A DNA stretch of 64,000 nucleotides, taken from the NCBI GenBank assembly GCA_949592205.1, contig CATIUR010000004.1:92774337-92838336 (forward strand), written 5' to 3'. The notes beneath the pieces were generated by a model. It did not search any database and was not told where the DNA came from. It was given only the letters and a program-made list of their open reading frames with translations. This document shows, piece after piece, positions 12,781-25,648 of this stretch (position 1 is its first letter; every line of letters starts with the position of its first letter). The DNA comes from Helichrysum umbraculigerum (taxonomy: Eukaryota; Streptophyta; Magnoliopsida; Asterales; Asteraceae). The translations under genes were made by a program, and so were the position numbers.

Positions 12781-13119
12781 GTGTTTGAATTCTCTTTCTC
12801 AAACTAGAACTTGTTTGTTAAGTTCATGACATACACTCATTAACAAACCCACCACTTATAAACATTATCCAAATTATGTTTACCAATTCCAACAAATGCA
12901 TATATGTTTCTTGAAGCTTGTTTCAAATCAAAACCTTTGCAATAAATACTTATTTACTCTTCAAAGCATTATAAAAAAGAAGAAAAAAGAAAAAACATTC
13001 TAGAAACATGTATGCTTTGCTTTTAGATTTAGTTCATACTTGACACATGAAAGCGTTTTTTCCATTTCTACTAATAGAACCAAAATTTACATACACACAA
13101 TCATTTGTCAAATGACTAA

Positions 13120-13390
13120 ACTTATAATCAAGTTTATAAGCAGAAACAAACTCTACAAACAATTGTTTTGTCAAAAGACTATTTTTATTGTCAATCTCAT
13201 ATGTAGAAACAAACTCTACTCAAAATTGACTTGTTTAAATAAAATAAAATTATAAACATTTCCTTAAATTAGATCTTACATGTAGAAACGAACACTACAC
13301 ATATAATCAACTTATTAAGAGACCAAACGTATAGAACATCATCCAAAATAAAATCTTGTAGAGACGAACTCTACATAAATAAGTATTTCG
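13120..13390. repeat. Degenerate tandem repeats with GTAGAAACAAACTCTAC
   Basis: Four or five diverged copies at about 60-70 base steps of a core such as GTAGAAACAAACTCTAC, itself a partial dyad (GTAGA...TCTAC). Non-coding interior of element B. Confidence 0.6.
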
Positions 13391-14206
13391 TCAAAACGCT
13401 TAAGTTATATATCACTATGTTTTCTAATCAATGAAATATAACTTCTTTCAGTTTTGTAAATAGTTATTAATCATTTTTTCTAAATAATGTACTATTTAAA
13501 TCTTAATAAACTTTCCCACTTAGGAATATAAGGCACATATACATGCACTAACAGTATAACACTAACAACAATATGTTTCCAAATTAGTACCATCAAATAA
13601 TTAATAAACTCACACACTTAGGAACATATTGTCAATTAGACTAAACTTATTAAACGTTTCCACTAGACTCAATCTCAAACGATTTCATTGAAACCAAACT
13701 TATATGTAGTAACAGTACTACACAAACATAAGTTTTTCCAAATATGTTAAGATACGATTTAAATAGATACGGTTTTAAAAATGTTTCATACAATTTTTTT
13801 ATTCAAAGAAACTCATCAAGGTTTCTAAGAAACTTATCCGGGTAACAAATAAAGAATCTGTTTCAAGATTGTAGGGAAAATATCTCATGTATCCAAATGA
13901 AGTTTCATTATAATAATGAATTGTAACAATACAATTACAAAATACCAAATTAATTCATATCCAATTACTTCCATGAACTGTAATAAAACCAAAGAAATGA
14001 GTAGAAGAAAAAGATATCAACGAATGATAAGCCGAGGCCCGTGTTTAACACGGTTCCCTTGAAACAGATTCGCCATCTGTTTCCCAGGGTACAACGGCCG
14101 AAGCAGTAGTACTGCCGGACTTGAACATATGCCTGAAAAAGGTTGTCAATAGTTGTTCGTAAGCTACCCCAAATGTTTGTTCCTCACTTGACCAAATCGC
14201 AAGGTC

Positions 14207-14558
14207 TCAATGTGACTAGAACAAAAGCTAGTAAACTTACAAAACTAAGGTATTAATTTATGTGTGTATCTCTTTTTGGAGCCAATGTGAATATATCTAT
14301 CATCTTCCAATAGGAACAAAAAGATATTCTTAAATAAGAGAACAAAATCTCTTCTTTTTATCAATGGAGGTGGAAGATTAAAAAGATAATTTTAATGACA
14401 ATAAAACATAGTTTTAATGAAAATAAATTTAGTAAATACTCATAGGTTATCTTAAAATGAAAGGTCACATTTAGTTACAACTAATGTCACATTAACTTTT
14501 AGCCTTTCTAAATTCTTTGGTCATCAATTGTCATTCATATGTACGTATATTTCCAACA
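14207..14558 (-). repeat. 5' LTR of element B (shared part)
   Basis: Direct repeat of 9176-9506. The LTR may extend further left, to about 14034, where I could not place its end; 14034-14206 has no partner in the window because element A removed that part of the other copy. Confidence 0.65.
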
Positions 14559-15706
14559 TTCTTAACACTATCTCTATTCATTGCGGAAGCGTTTAGTCAT
14601 ATTAGCATACTTCACGTAATCTACTTATCACGACATGAACGTATGTCATTCATGTATTTAAACATCTCATATTCATTTCATAGAACTCTATCAACCTACA
14701 CATCTATTCAACATAAGCACATAATTTGTGCATTCAACCCTATTTAGCTCACTGTTAATTATTATGTAGCACTAGGTACATTATCAACAACTGAATTACA
14801 ACTCAGAATCATATAACCCACACATATTGGTTTCACTTATTTAGTGAAATACGTATCGCTAGATACAAGTCTATTACTTCTACTTTCTCTATTATCTCTT
14901 TTCATCACTATGTTCAGCACATAATTCACTTAATTTAAATATCTCTTCTTTTATACTCTATCTTCCCAATTACATTAAATCTCTCTAATACTTGGTAGCC
15001 TCAACAATTCCATGTGAAATGGCATAATATAACTACGTAGATCAGGCGTAGTCAGATTATGTCACACACACTTTCATCTCAGGCTATCTCATATCATCAA
15101 TCTTCAATGCAATTTCCACGTAAACACATATAACACAATTATTCAACAAGTCAAAACACACTTAATAACACCTCATCAACTTCACATAAGCAAGTAATTC
15201 CACGTAATCACTGAACATATTTAATCTCAACACATTTCACTTGTTAACACTTGACCAGGAAGATGTACCTCTTCCTCAATCAAATGAAAACAACACTGCA
15301 CATAAGCATAACCACACATATTTCGTCTTCTCTTGTGACCGCAGTCACAACATTTTATCTGATCACATACCCACATAATTATTAGCAAGGAATTCTAGTC
15401 CACCTTGCAATTAATACCTCACATTAATACTATAATTTCCACACTTTCTTTCAACATTTAAAGCATACACAAGTTCAATCAGAACTATTCTTGACACTAA
15501 ACGTTTCAGTCAACACTTCAACTACTAAGTCAACACATAACAATCATCATATAACTCATCATAAGGAATCATATCAGTTCAACTACTTCAACTTTTACCA
15601 CTACGCATAATCATCATAACAATATAAACAATTTATATTGGTTTAAGCCTAGGCAATCCTATCGTGGATTACCTAATTCTCTTAAACCATCGCTCTGATA
15701 CCAACT
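14559..15706 (-). other. Leader of element C (minus strand), no gene
   Basis: Non-coding DNA between element B and the primer binding site of C. It is AT-rich with no ORF of note and is best read as the untranslated leader of element C, whose coding part would lie beyond the nested elements and off-window. Confidence 0.6.
15692..15704 (-). other. Primer binding site of element C
   Basis: GCTCTGATACCA on the plus strand is the complement of TGGTATCAGAGC, three bases from the end of LTR C. It fixes the element on the minus strand and identifies 15707-18330 as the 5' LTR. Confidence 0.85.
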
Positions 15707-18330
15707 TGAAACGCCCCAAAATTTTTTTTTTTCCGGTTTATAACACTCTCGACAATGTCCCACAACTACTCCAATTGTATATTTAATCTTTAATAAATTT
15801 CCACAGCTGAAACGGGCTTTTTAAAACCAAAATATCCATTTTACATTATGATACACGATCATGGGAAAAAGTGGGATCGCGTATGTACATGAAAACCCTA
15901 CTGTGACAATTTTTGCCTTGGGTACGCAATCCTGGAAAGGTTCTGGGATCGCGTACCGTAGTGCATTTTGAAACTCAGCAAAACTCAGATTTTTGACAAA
16001 ATTCAAACGCGCATAACTTTTTACTCGTTACGAGTTAGGACATGAAGTTTTGTACACACATCCACTATAACAATATAAAACTTTCCCTTTAGACACTTTT
16101 TCAAATTTTATAAAAATGACCATTTTGGACGTATCACCAATTCGAGGTCATTTTAACCACTTTTTGATGTCAACTCAATTCACAAACCACATGTACCTAG
16201 ACTCTAACTTTTTGCACACTTCATTGACTCATCAAAACACAACTTAAGCATATAACAAACAACCCATAACACCAGCACATTCATATTTCACCATATGACC
16301 ACTTTATACCCATTTTGACACTATTCGACCCGTTTACCACAATGAACATACTTTAACAAATTCACCACCTAATTCCACATATGTTTGACTCTTTCAAAGT
16401 TGTTGACTATTTGTCAACACCAAATTCAACCAACCAATCATCATTGACTATTTACCACTTTTCATCAAGTTTGAACCACAACAAGACCAATCATATGTAC
16501 ATGACTTCATACCCTTTCAAAAATTCATATACAAGACTCTACATCACTGTTTGACTTTCAAAGTCAAATACTACATATTGACCCACATGTTTATTTCAAA
16601 AACTCATTACTTGGGCGAATTACACAAGTGATAACCACAACAATGATTCAAAAGAGATGGAGCTCATCTAACCGTAAAACTAGCTCCATATCCACGCTAC
16701 CTTCTTGAAAGCATTATTCATCCATTTGGTTCAACCGAACCATTCACCTAAAGGCTAAAACATGAAACAACGGAAGGGGTAAGCGCACCGCTTAGTGAGC
16801 ATATAGGCAGTTAAATGAATAATCTACAGAACACATAACACATATTAAATTTCAACACTATATATACACTTATGCTATCAACCACTGAATAACCACTGAA
16901 CAACTGAGCATTGTAGAGTTTTGACTGAACACTGAACTATGTACGGATCCGCGACCATTTGAAACAAGTACACCTGGCACCATATCACGTCGATATGCAT
17001 ACCAGGATCAACATAACGTGCAAGCACGTATTCGTAAACACTATGCTAACCGCAGTTAGCGCTCTGATCAACATTGGATCTCTACATATGCTCATTCCAC
17101 GTAGTCCACATAATTCAACAATCAACAACAACAACAACAGTTTACACTAATTCTCCACATAAGATACAAGCATATGAAACAAGGCTTGAGAAACAAGTAT
17201 AAGAAACAAGTAATCTTCCACCCGATTGTATGATCCTCTTGCTCGGAAGCAATCCGGAAACACACACAATCGATTCCATCATAAAACACGAATAATCCAC
17301 TATAGAACAAGATAAATACAAGTAACTACCACTCGATTGTGCAAACCTCTTGCTCGGAAGCAATCCGGTACATACACAACCATTACCCACTTAACCCCCA
17401 TATCACTCACCTCGACATTTTAGACGATTTCACCATAATGATCAACACGAGCTTCCATGTCTTTAACACCTAATCATATCATACATAACAACACATTTAG
17501 ACACTATCAATCATCAATCTTGATCATATTCAATCTCTCCCCCACTTTGATTACACTTAATTTAATTCATTAACATACACTATATCTTAACATCTCATAA
17601 TTATTCCATTAACAACTTTTAATATCACTAGTTTCATTATGAAACTTATTAACCTCAATTTACAAGACTTTACAAAACCCATGGAATTACTTAGAAATAC
17701 CAACACATCTAATCTTCATAATAATACTAATTAACATCAACTACATCAAATTAAGCCCTAATTTCTAGTTATAATCATAATTCTTCAAAACCCCCCATGA
17801 AAACCCAATTAATCACTACATACACAATCTAATTCATCATCATTTAGGGTTGAATTCATATTAACAACTATATTCTCTACACTTATACATCACTAATCAA
17901 TTATAATCAACCCTAATTTCGTATTTAAGCTCATGCATCATACAAAACTCACTAAAAACCAAACCCTAGGTTAAATCATGGAGAAATTTAACTTACATGA
18001 TATTCTTGATAATTAGAAGATGATGATTCTAATTTCTCTAGCTTCAATTGAAGGTCAGAAACTGATTTTAGCTCCTAATTTTGTTTCCTGCGATTTTCTT
18101 CTTGTGTGTGGAAATATTCTGGAGGTTTAAAGAATGAAACTGAATAAACATAGAAAACTCTGTACGTACTATATAAGTTGGTTTAATTTTAATCCCTTTT
18201 AAACCCTATTGTCTGGAACTGAGAAACCATTCGCGTATTCTATTATTTCACATCACTTAAATAATACCACTTTAAAATATTTATAGCCTCGCGCACTAAA
18301 ATAATACCTTTAAATTTTTGGAGTGTTACA
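15707..18330 (-). repeat. 5' LTR of gypsy element C, 2624 bp
   Basis: On the minus strand it runs from TGTAACACTCC to GGGGCGTTTCA, followed by the primer binding site. It resembles solo LTR D: both have GCGCATAACTTTTTACTCG and repeated TCTTGCTCGGAAGCAATCCGG blocks (17205-17275 and 17320-17382 here). An inverted pair of GGTACGC-type motifs lies at about 15868-15960. Confidence 0.85.
15868..15960. repeat. Inverted motif group GGGATCGCGTACC in LTR C
   Basis: Three occurrences in alternating orientation: GGGATCGCGTATG, GGGTACGCAATCC and GGGATCGCGTACC. The last two form a 12-bp inverted repeat with one mismatch round a ~13-base loop. Confidence 0.6.
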
Positions 18331-19093
18331 CATAATGTATGATACAATGTAGATAAATTGTATATAGATGCTAAGTGTATACATTTATAAATTTATAAAG
18401 ATTAACGTTTTGTCACATAATATTGTTCGGGTTAAAACATATTATTGTTTTATCTTTCATTGTATTAATATTTTCGTTCTATAATCGCACTAGTGTTTAA
18501 ATAGCATAACCTAAAAAGTATTAACAATCGAAATGAAGTTCATGATTATGTATCCCACACGATGTACAATATGGTGTTGATAAATCGTATATAGATGCTA
18601 AAGGTATGCTCTTATGAAGTAATAAAGAGTAACACTTTTGTCATACAATGTTCGGGTTCATACATATTATTACTTTATCTTTCACTGTATAAAATCTATG
18701 TGTTCTATAATTGCGTTATTTATTGATCAATATAACTTAATAAAGTATTAACTGCCGAAATGAAGTTCACGCTTATGTATTATATGATTAGTTTTTTTAC
18801 TGATCAACATAACTTATAAGCTATATAGACATGTTAAGAACAAAAGTCTTTTTATCTTTTGTGATTTTTTTTTAATCCTGAATCATATCATACATATATG
18901 TATATACAAAGTAAGTAAATGATATATAAATGATAGGCGTATACATTAAGTTTAGAATTTTAGTTTTGTTTAAAATGTAGGGTATTAGTTATTGATCAAT
19001 ATAACTTATAATTATTAATTAACAAAATTAAAATAAATTTCAAACTTATGTATTCTCTACTTATACTAAATATAGAGCAATATAACCTATAAG
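18331..19093. repeat. AT-rich diverged tandem repeat
   Basis: Two units of about 210-230 bp (from about 18331 and 18541) share TAGATGCTAA, TTATCTTTCA and ATTCTATAAT-type blocks. A shorter core, GATCAATATAACTTA...GAAATGAAGTTCA, recurs near 18500, 18722, 18995 and 19077. No coding sequence. Confidence 0.55.
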
Positions 19094-19706
19094 TAGGGGT
19101 GTTCAAAATAGTCCAAAACCAGAAAACCGAATCGAAAACCGGTTGAATCGAACCGATTTTTGGTTAACCGAACCGATATTATCCTGTTTTTCATAAATGG
19201 TTAACCGAAAAAACCGAAAAGTTTATATATACCTTATAATATATGTATATATATTGTATATATTAAATTTATATATTGATATTTACACTTGTATTTTGAT
19301 AAAATAATTTATATTTCTTTTCACTCATTTAAATGTAATTTACTAACTTAATTTTGGTTTAATTTGGTAATTATTACTACTTAGTTCTAATTATATTCGA
19401 ACGATTTACGTACGTATAACATAAATACACAATTATAAATAGTAAAATTGATATCGTTTGAAACTTTTATTGTCAAAATATTTTAAAAATAGTGAACACT
19501 TAATAATTAATGTATATTTGTGTGTTATTAATTACTATTTAAATAAGTTCTAAATAATAAACGGTTAATTTGGTTAATCGAACCGGAAATTCGGTTAACC
19601 GATTACCGGTTAACCGAATTTTTCGGTTTCGCTTTAGGTTCAATAATATGTCGAACTGGGACTCCGGTTAACCGAGTCCCCGATTAACCGTCCATGAACA
19701 CCCCTA
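19094..19706. mobile_element. Complete hAT-type MITE, 613 bp
   Basis: Perfect 12-bp terminal inverted repeats TAGGGGTGTTCA / TGAACACCCCTA are flanked by an exact 8-bp target duplication CCTATAAG (19086-19093 and 19707-19714), the hAT hallmark. The ends are full of CGGTTAACCG-type subterminal repeats, the usual kind of transposase binding site. No ORF: non-autonomous. It landed in one unit of the degenerate AT-rich repeat, whose halves continue on both sides. Confidence 0.93.
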
Positions 19707-19714
19707 CCTATAAG

Positions 19715-20808
19715 TATTACCAAATGAAGCCAGTTTCGCCGATGTGATTAATTTTTCGTTTGGCTAAATAAAGACTGATTAAAAATTTTAGTTTTAAAAT
19801 GTAGGATTTTTGATTTCGTAGCGTAGCGCGGGTATAAGTCCCTCATTTTATATATGTACGACATATGATGATATGTTAATAAATATTTTGTTAATAAAAT
19901 ATTTTTGTATTGCAAGTACAATAATGTTGTATATACTCGAGCATATAATAAATCTATATATGTCTAACTCTTATAAGTTTTAACCTCATCTAACCCGTTT
20001 TAATTTCAACTAAAGATTATTATTTTTATTTATCTGTGTATATATCTTAATTAAACCATTAGGGTAATAAAAAAAAGACAGTTTCGTGAATTATGAGTTG
20101 GAACTAGAAACCGATTTGTGAGTTTTTATCGAAAGAAGAAAAGAGAAAATCACCTAAAATGATAGAAAAGAAAATACGAGGACGAATATCTATGCGTTAT
20201 TGAGTTGAAAAGAAGAGATTTGAAATTTACACGGATTCATTCCCGAATTGAAGATAAATGAAATGAAGTCACATTTTATAACTTGTTTGAGATACTCTAA
20301 TTTCTTCAATTTCTTCTCATTTTGGGAGAGGAAGTTTGAGGAGAAATGAAGACCAAATCATCCTACAACTACTTTTCTCCTTTCTCCATAAACAAAAGTG
20401 TTAAATACAATGTGATTTGTATTTCTATTCAATTTTTCCTCTTGTTTCGAAAAAATAACTAGGAGCACCCCGTTAAATATCATTGTAAAAACTCAATTGT
20501 CATCTACTCATCTCATCTCATCTCATCTCATCTCATTAATAAATATAATATAAATAAATATTATTTTCACTATACCAAATTTTAGGTACTTTTTTATTTT
20601 TTTTTATTTTTTTTCTCTGAATAGTGTTATGAAAGTGCTTCCAATAATCAACTTTACGAGTTTTGGCAAAAAAATAAAATTTATCGTCGTCAATTCATAT
20701 ATTCTCTCAATACAAACCTTTATATCGAAATTGAATTCCCCACGGTGAACAACAATAATTCTGATTCATTGCATGACAAGAATTAATTAAATTTTGGATC
20801 TATCATCA
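19715..20808. other. Upstream region of the MSL gene
   Basis: AT-rich, with no ORF of note. A (TCTCA)n microsatellite lies at about 20509-20536. The 5' untranslated region and promoter of the downstream gene must be here, but no convincing TATA box could be fixed. Confidence 0.5.
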
Positions 20809-23800
20809 ATGGATTCCGATCACAAACCCTCGACTTCGCGCCCCATCAACCACCGCGAAGTCATCCTCGACGTCGACGGCGAAGACAGACTCGTTAAAAA
20901 GAGCGGCCGTATGGAGGATCCTCCGTCACGTCTGATCGGAGAATTTTTAAATAAACAGAAACATACCGGTGGCGAAATGACGTTAGACATGGATTTAGAA
21001 ATGGATGAGCTACGTAACGGAAATACTTCTGGTGTAAATCATCAAAATTCAGATGATAACGATGTCAACAAAAATAATGTTGAAAGCTTCAATACGAAAG
21101 CTAATAATAATTCGAATACAAGGGTTTTGAATTCGAGAGATTTGAAAGTTTCGTTTCAACAACCTCATAAAGCACCTAAGGTGGCTAAAGAATTGTCGTC
21201 GTCATCAGATGATGATGATGATGATGATGATGAATTTGATGAGGTACGTTTACTCGAACAACAACAACATGTTAGACGTAAGTCGAATAATTTGAGTAAT
21301 TCTATTCGTTCTGATAAAGGTGGAGGTGAGGTTGTGAAATGTACGTCTTTTCAAAGGAGAGCAACGATAATGAGAACGAAAACGCAACAATCGAGACTGT
21401 TTGATCCGCCTGAGGTGGAGGTTGAAGTTCCGTTATCATCCGGTCCAGCTGGAAAGTCGGGGCAGTATAGATCAGGTATGTTAGGACGTCCCTCGGGGAT
21501 ACTAGCGAGAGGTGAAATCGAAGAGGAAGATGATTCGTTATATGAGGAAGATTATCCAGATGATTTTAAACGGACCAAACTAGATGCATTGACGCTTGTT
21601 CAATGGGTTAGTTTGATATTGATATTAAGTGCATTGATTTGTACGCTTTTGATTGATACTTGGAAGCGAAAACAAGTAAGGGGGCTTCATGTTTGGGAAT
21701 GGGAGGTTTTGATACTTGTATTGATATGTGGTCGTTTGGTTTCAGGTTGGGGGATAAGGTTTTTTGTTTTTTTTCTTGAGAGAAATTCCCATTTGCGTAA
21801 ACGTGTTTTGTATTTTGTGTATGGGATACGGAAGCCGGTTCAGAATTGTGTTTGGTTAGGTTTGGTTTTGATTGCTTGGCATTACATGTTTGATGAGAAA
21901 GTTGAGGGTCATATCGGGTTCCTTAGCGTTTTGAACAAATTGATGGTGTGTATGCTTGTGGCTACATCTTTATGGCTTGTTAAGACTCTTATTGTTAAAG
22001 TACTCGCTTCTTCATTTCATGTTAAGAAATTTTTTGATCGGATTCAAGATGCGTTGTTTAACCAGTATGTGATTGAGACCCTTTCGGGTCCACCGTTGGT
22101 TGAGATTCAAAACCATCAAATAGAAGAAGAGAAAACGATGCAAGAAGTACATAGGCTTCAGAATGCAGGTGCTAATGTGCCACCAGAACTACCGGAGAAC
22201 GTGTTTCCGTCGAAAAGTGGGAGGGGGATCGGGAGTGGAAGATTAAGACCTGCTCCTGTTGGTATCAAGGTTGATGAGAAGGAACAAGGGATAACGATTG
22301 ATCATTTGCATAGACTTAACCCGAAGAATGTATCCGCATGGAACATGAAAAGATTGATGAGAATCGTGCGTCTTGGGACATTAAGCACGTTGGATGAGCA
22401 ATTACATAATGACATGAATTCAGAAGAGGATGAAGCCGTAACACAAATCAGAAGCGAGATAGAAGCCAAACGGGCAGCGCGCAAGATCTTCATGAATGTG
22501 GCAAAGGCTGGCTCCAAGTATGTATTTATATTCATTTTAGAACATAATTACTCATGATTTAACGATTATGCCACATGATTGAGATTCTAGGATGGAAAGT
22601 TTGTTGCATTCAGGTACATTTATCTCAACGATTTGATGCGATTTTTGAGAGAAGATCAGGCTGTTAAAACCATGTCTCTTTGGGGAGGAACACCTGGAGA
22701 TGAAAAAGTTAGCAAGTCAGCTTTGAAAACTTGGGTGGTAAGAGCTTGAATTAGAAAGCCTTAAATTCTTATAAGCTATCAATTCGTTTATTTACTCGCA
22801 TCTATTGAATTCTATGTTCCATTTGATGTTATGAATTTACAGGTTAACGCATTTAGAGAACGAAAAGCACTTGCCTTGACACTAAATGATACAAAAACAG
22901 CAGTTAACAAGTTGCATCAAATGGTGAATGTGGTAGTTGCCATTATTATTTTGGTTATTTGCCTTCTGATATTGAACATAGCATCAAGCAAACTTCTGCT
23001 TTTCATAAGCTCCCAGATTGTTGTGTTGGCGTTTATATTTGGTAATACCGTCAAAACTATATTTGAGGCCATCATCTTCTTGTTTATCATGCACCCTTTT
23101 GATGTTGGTGATCGTTGTGAGATTGATGGTGTTCAGGTAATTCAGCACAAAATGCTTAAATAGTTGGCGTTTTCTTTACCTTTTTTCTGGAATTTGTTGT
23201 AATATACTCCGTATATACTTAGTTTATTTTTCTGAATCTCTATGATGTTTTTCAGATGATTGTAGAAGAGATGAATATATTGACTACAGTTTTCTTAAAA
23301 TGGGACAATGAAAAGGTTTACTTTCCAAATAGTACTCTTTCGACGAGAGCCATCAGCAACCACTATCGTAGTCCTGACATGTGGGATTCAATCAATTTCT
23401 TCATCCATATCACTACTCCTCCTGACATATTAGCAGTCATGAAACAAAGAATAACCAAGTAAGAAATCCCCTTTCAATTCTACTTCGATCCCTCCTGTTC
23501 GTGTTTATATCTGTCACGAAGTAAATAATTAGTTGCACTAGAATTCATTTAGTGAACAACAGTTGGGTAATATTTACGTTATGCTAATAAATAGCATGTA
23601 TATGCTATATTAAGATAATACATGTTAAATCTGTGCTGGTTTAAACTATATCCAACAACCTATGCAAAATAATATTGGTGAGCGTTTGCAATTAGAAGAT
23701 TTGATCATGTTTGTGTTTATGAAATCTGCACAATCTTCATTATGTATGAGGTAATTGAAATCGGCATAATGTTCATTATATATGTGCTAATGTATAGCTT

Positions 23801-24392
23801 TAGATATTATTCAAGATCAGTGACATCATTATCATGAAATGTATAATTCTAAGATCATATGTAATCTCTGGTATCATTCAAATTGCTTTAGAATTTCAAC
23901 ATTCATTGCATAGGATCTTGTTTCGTTCATCAAATATGAATACAAAAAATGTATAGATTCAATTTATCTAGTACAAAACGAAAAAGAACGTACCTTTCCA
24001 TTTTTGGGTTTCTTGACATATTACTTGATTATTAATTTTAACAAGATTATTGATCATCTTGATAAAATATGAATTTAACTTGATTTGGATTCTTTGGCAG
24101 CTACATTGAGAGCAAGAAGGATCATTATTATCCAAACGATATAGCGTGTGTGTCATTGAACTTGGAGGAAATAAACAAGATCAAGTTGCAAATTTGGTGG
24201 AGGCATAAAATAAACTTTCAAGACATGACTGAGAGGTACATAAGAAAAGGTGCAGTCATTGATGAAATGGTCCGCATATTTAAAGAACATGATGTTGAAT
24301 ATAGACTATACCCACTCGATATTAATATTAAAACCATGCCTCTACCTATTACCCCTTCTCGGATTCCTCCTGCGTGGGAAGCTTCAAAATGA
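20809..24392 (+). CDS. MSL: MscS-like mechanosensitive ion channel (MSL4/5/6/10 group)
   Basis: Five exons: 20809-22517, 22614-22737, 22843-23136, 23256-23458, 24101-24392. All introns are GT-AG and the joined frame is open: 2622 nt, 873 aa, the usual size of the long plasma-membrane MSL proteins. The ATG at 20809 is chosen because the in-frame codon before it (20794) is TTG. A long, acidic cytoplasmic N-terminus contains an eight-aspartate run (near 21210-21235). Six membrane segments lie at about 260-283, 299-323, 344-364, 378-402, 640-660 and 665-695. The last holds the MscS pore region and ends in HPFDVGD (H695), the family signature, followed by the beta domain. The protein is expected to release ions when membrane tension rises; plasma-membrane location is inferred from the group. 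No transposon in the introns. Confidence 0.93.
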
Positions 24393-25648
24393 GTATGAAA
24401 ACAGGGAATGGTACAACTCTGATTGCATCATGTAGAGGCTTACAGTGATGTTAAACCTGATGATCAAAAAGCTTCCAAACTTAAAATCTGAGCCTTGGGG
24501 AAATCCATTAATCCAGGATCTGTTTCTGCAGCAAAATAGGTAGTTTTTGTTGCAAGGAATTGTGCTGAAGGGCAATGCGGATCTAAATTTGGATTATAGG
24601 GAGAAAATGATTGTGGTATTTTACATCATCTGATATGGTTCAAGTTTGGAATAAGCAGTTTTGGTATGGTTTTTTTTCGTAGCTTAAATTGTTCTTATAA
24701 TAACTAAAACCCTTTTTTAGTACATGAGTAAAGTATAGGCGAAATCAATATATCAAAATGTATAAACAAAACTTAGTTTGTTTAAAAGGATAGATTTTCT
24801 AATACAAGCATACATGCATTAATTTTGTCAATTGAAACCATGAAGCTAACGAATCCTGAAACCTGAAACCTGTAATTTTTAACATAGAATTATAATTGCT
24901 GGCAATGCTTTCTTTCAATCGCAACATTAATAGTTTTTAACGAAACCTGTAGGTTTACGAATATATTCAAGCTTAATCATTTTAAGTATCCCCATATCAG
25001 GAACTTTTTGACAAAAAGGAACAAACAAGCAAACTAACTAACAATAATATAAGAAAAAAACTGACTCAAAATACTCCAAACAATCCAACTATCCAACAAA
25101 AATGAAGATTGTCTAAGACTACAACAATTCAGTCATACAGAAACATTTCCTTGTGTATTGGCCCTTGCATGGCTATCTATTTTCAGAACAACAAATGGTT
25201 TAAGTCAATCAAGATTAGAATATTTAATAGAATACTGTAATATTAATCCAAGTTAATGATTAAAATACGAGAGATGACTTGTACAAGCTAATTGAACGTG
25301 TGTTGCAGTATAAACAGATTATGGTTGCTCTAGTGAAATGTTACTTTTGTACTTCATTCAATTTAATAACATTGGTTTGGTTGGGTTCAGTTTGACACTA
25401 ATCAAATCGATTGTTGATACTTAATATACTTGTTTCAATTAACATTAGGATAGCACCGGAACAAAAGGCTATCGGTATAAGCATATGAATGCAATTAATA
25501 GATCTCTGCATAATTGACATAACTACACAGAAAGGAAATTTTATTTATGAAACAGAGATAGAAGCAAGCATATATGGAAACGATGTTAATACTAGCAGCA
25601 AAAGATTTCTAAGTTTGACTATCCATATGTTGTTTCACTACCACAAAT
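24393..25648. other. 3' flank of the MSL gene, no gene seen
   Basis: Contains the probable 3' untranslated region, then AT-rich DNA without recognisable genes or repeats. Confidence 0.5.

Larger units (their letters stand above)
9176..14558 (-). mobile_element. Element B: decayed non-coding LTR retrotransposon
   Basis: The same ~330-350 bp sequence occurs in direct orientation at 9176-9506 and about 14207-14558, ending in CCAACA on the plus strand (LTR start TGTTGG on the minus strand). Just inside the left copy is ATCCCCCACATG, the complement of a polypurine tract, so the element reads on the minus strand and the left copy is its 3' LTR, broken by element A. Nearly 5 kb of interior holds no ORF longer than about 75 codons and no pol motif, so this is a non-autonomous (LARD-like) or fully decayed element. 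I could not find its primer binding site. It lies inside the leader of element C. Confidence 0.7.

Noticed and set aside
16959..17390. Short open frames inside LTR C around the TGCTCGGAAGCAATCCGG repeats
   Set aside because: They follow the repeat structure on both strands and carry no domain.
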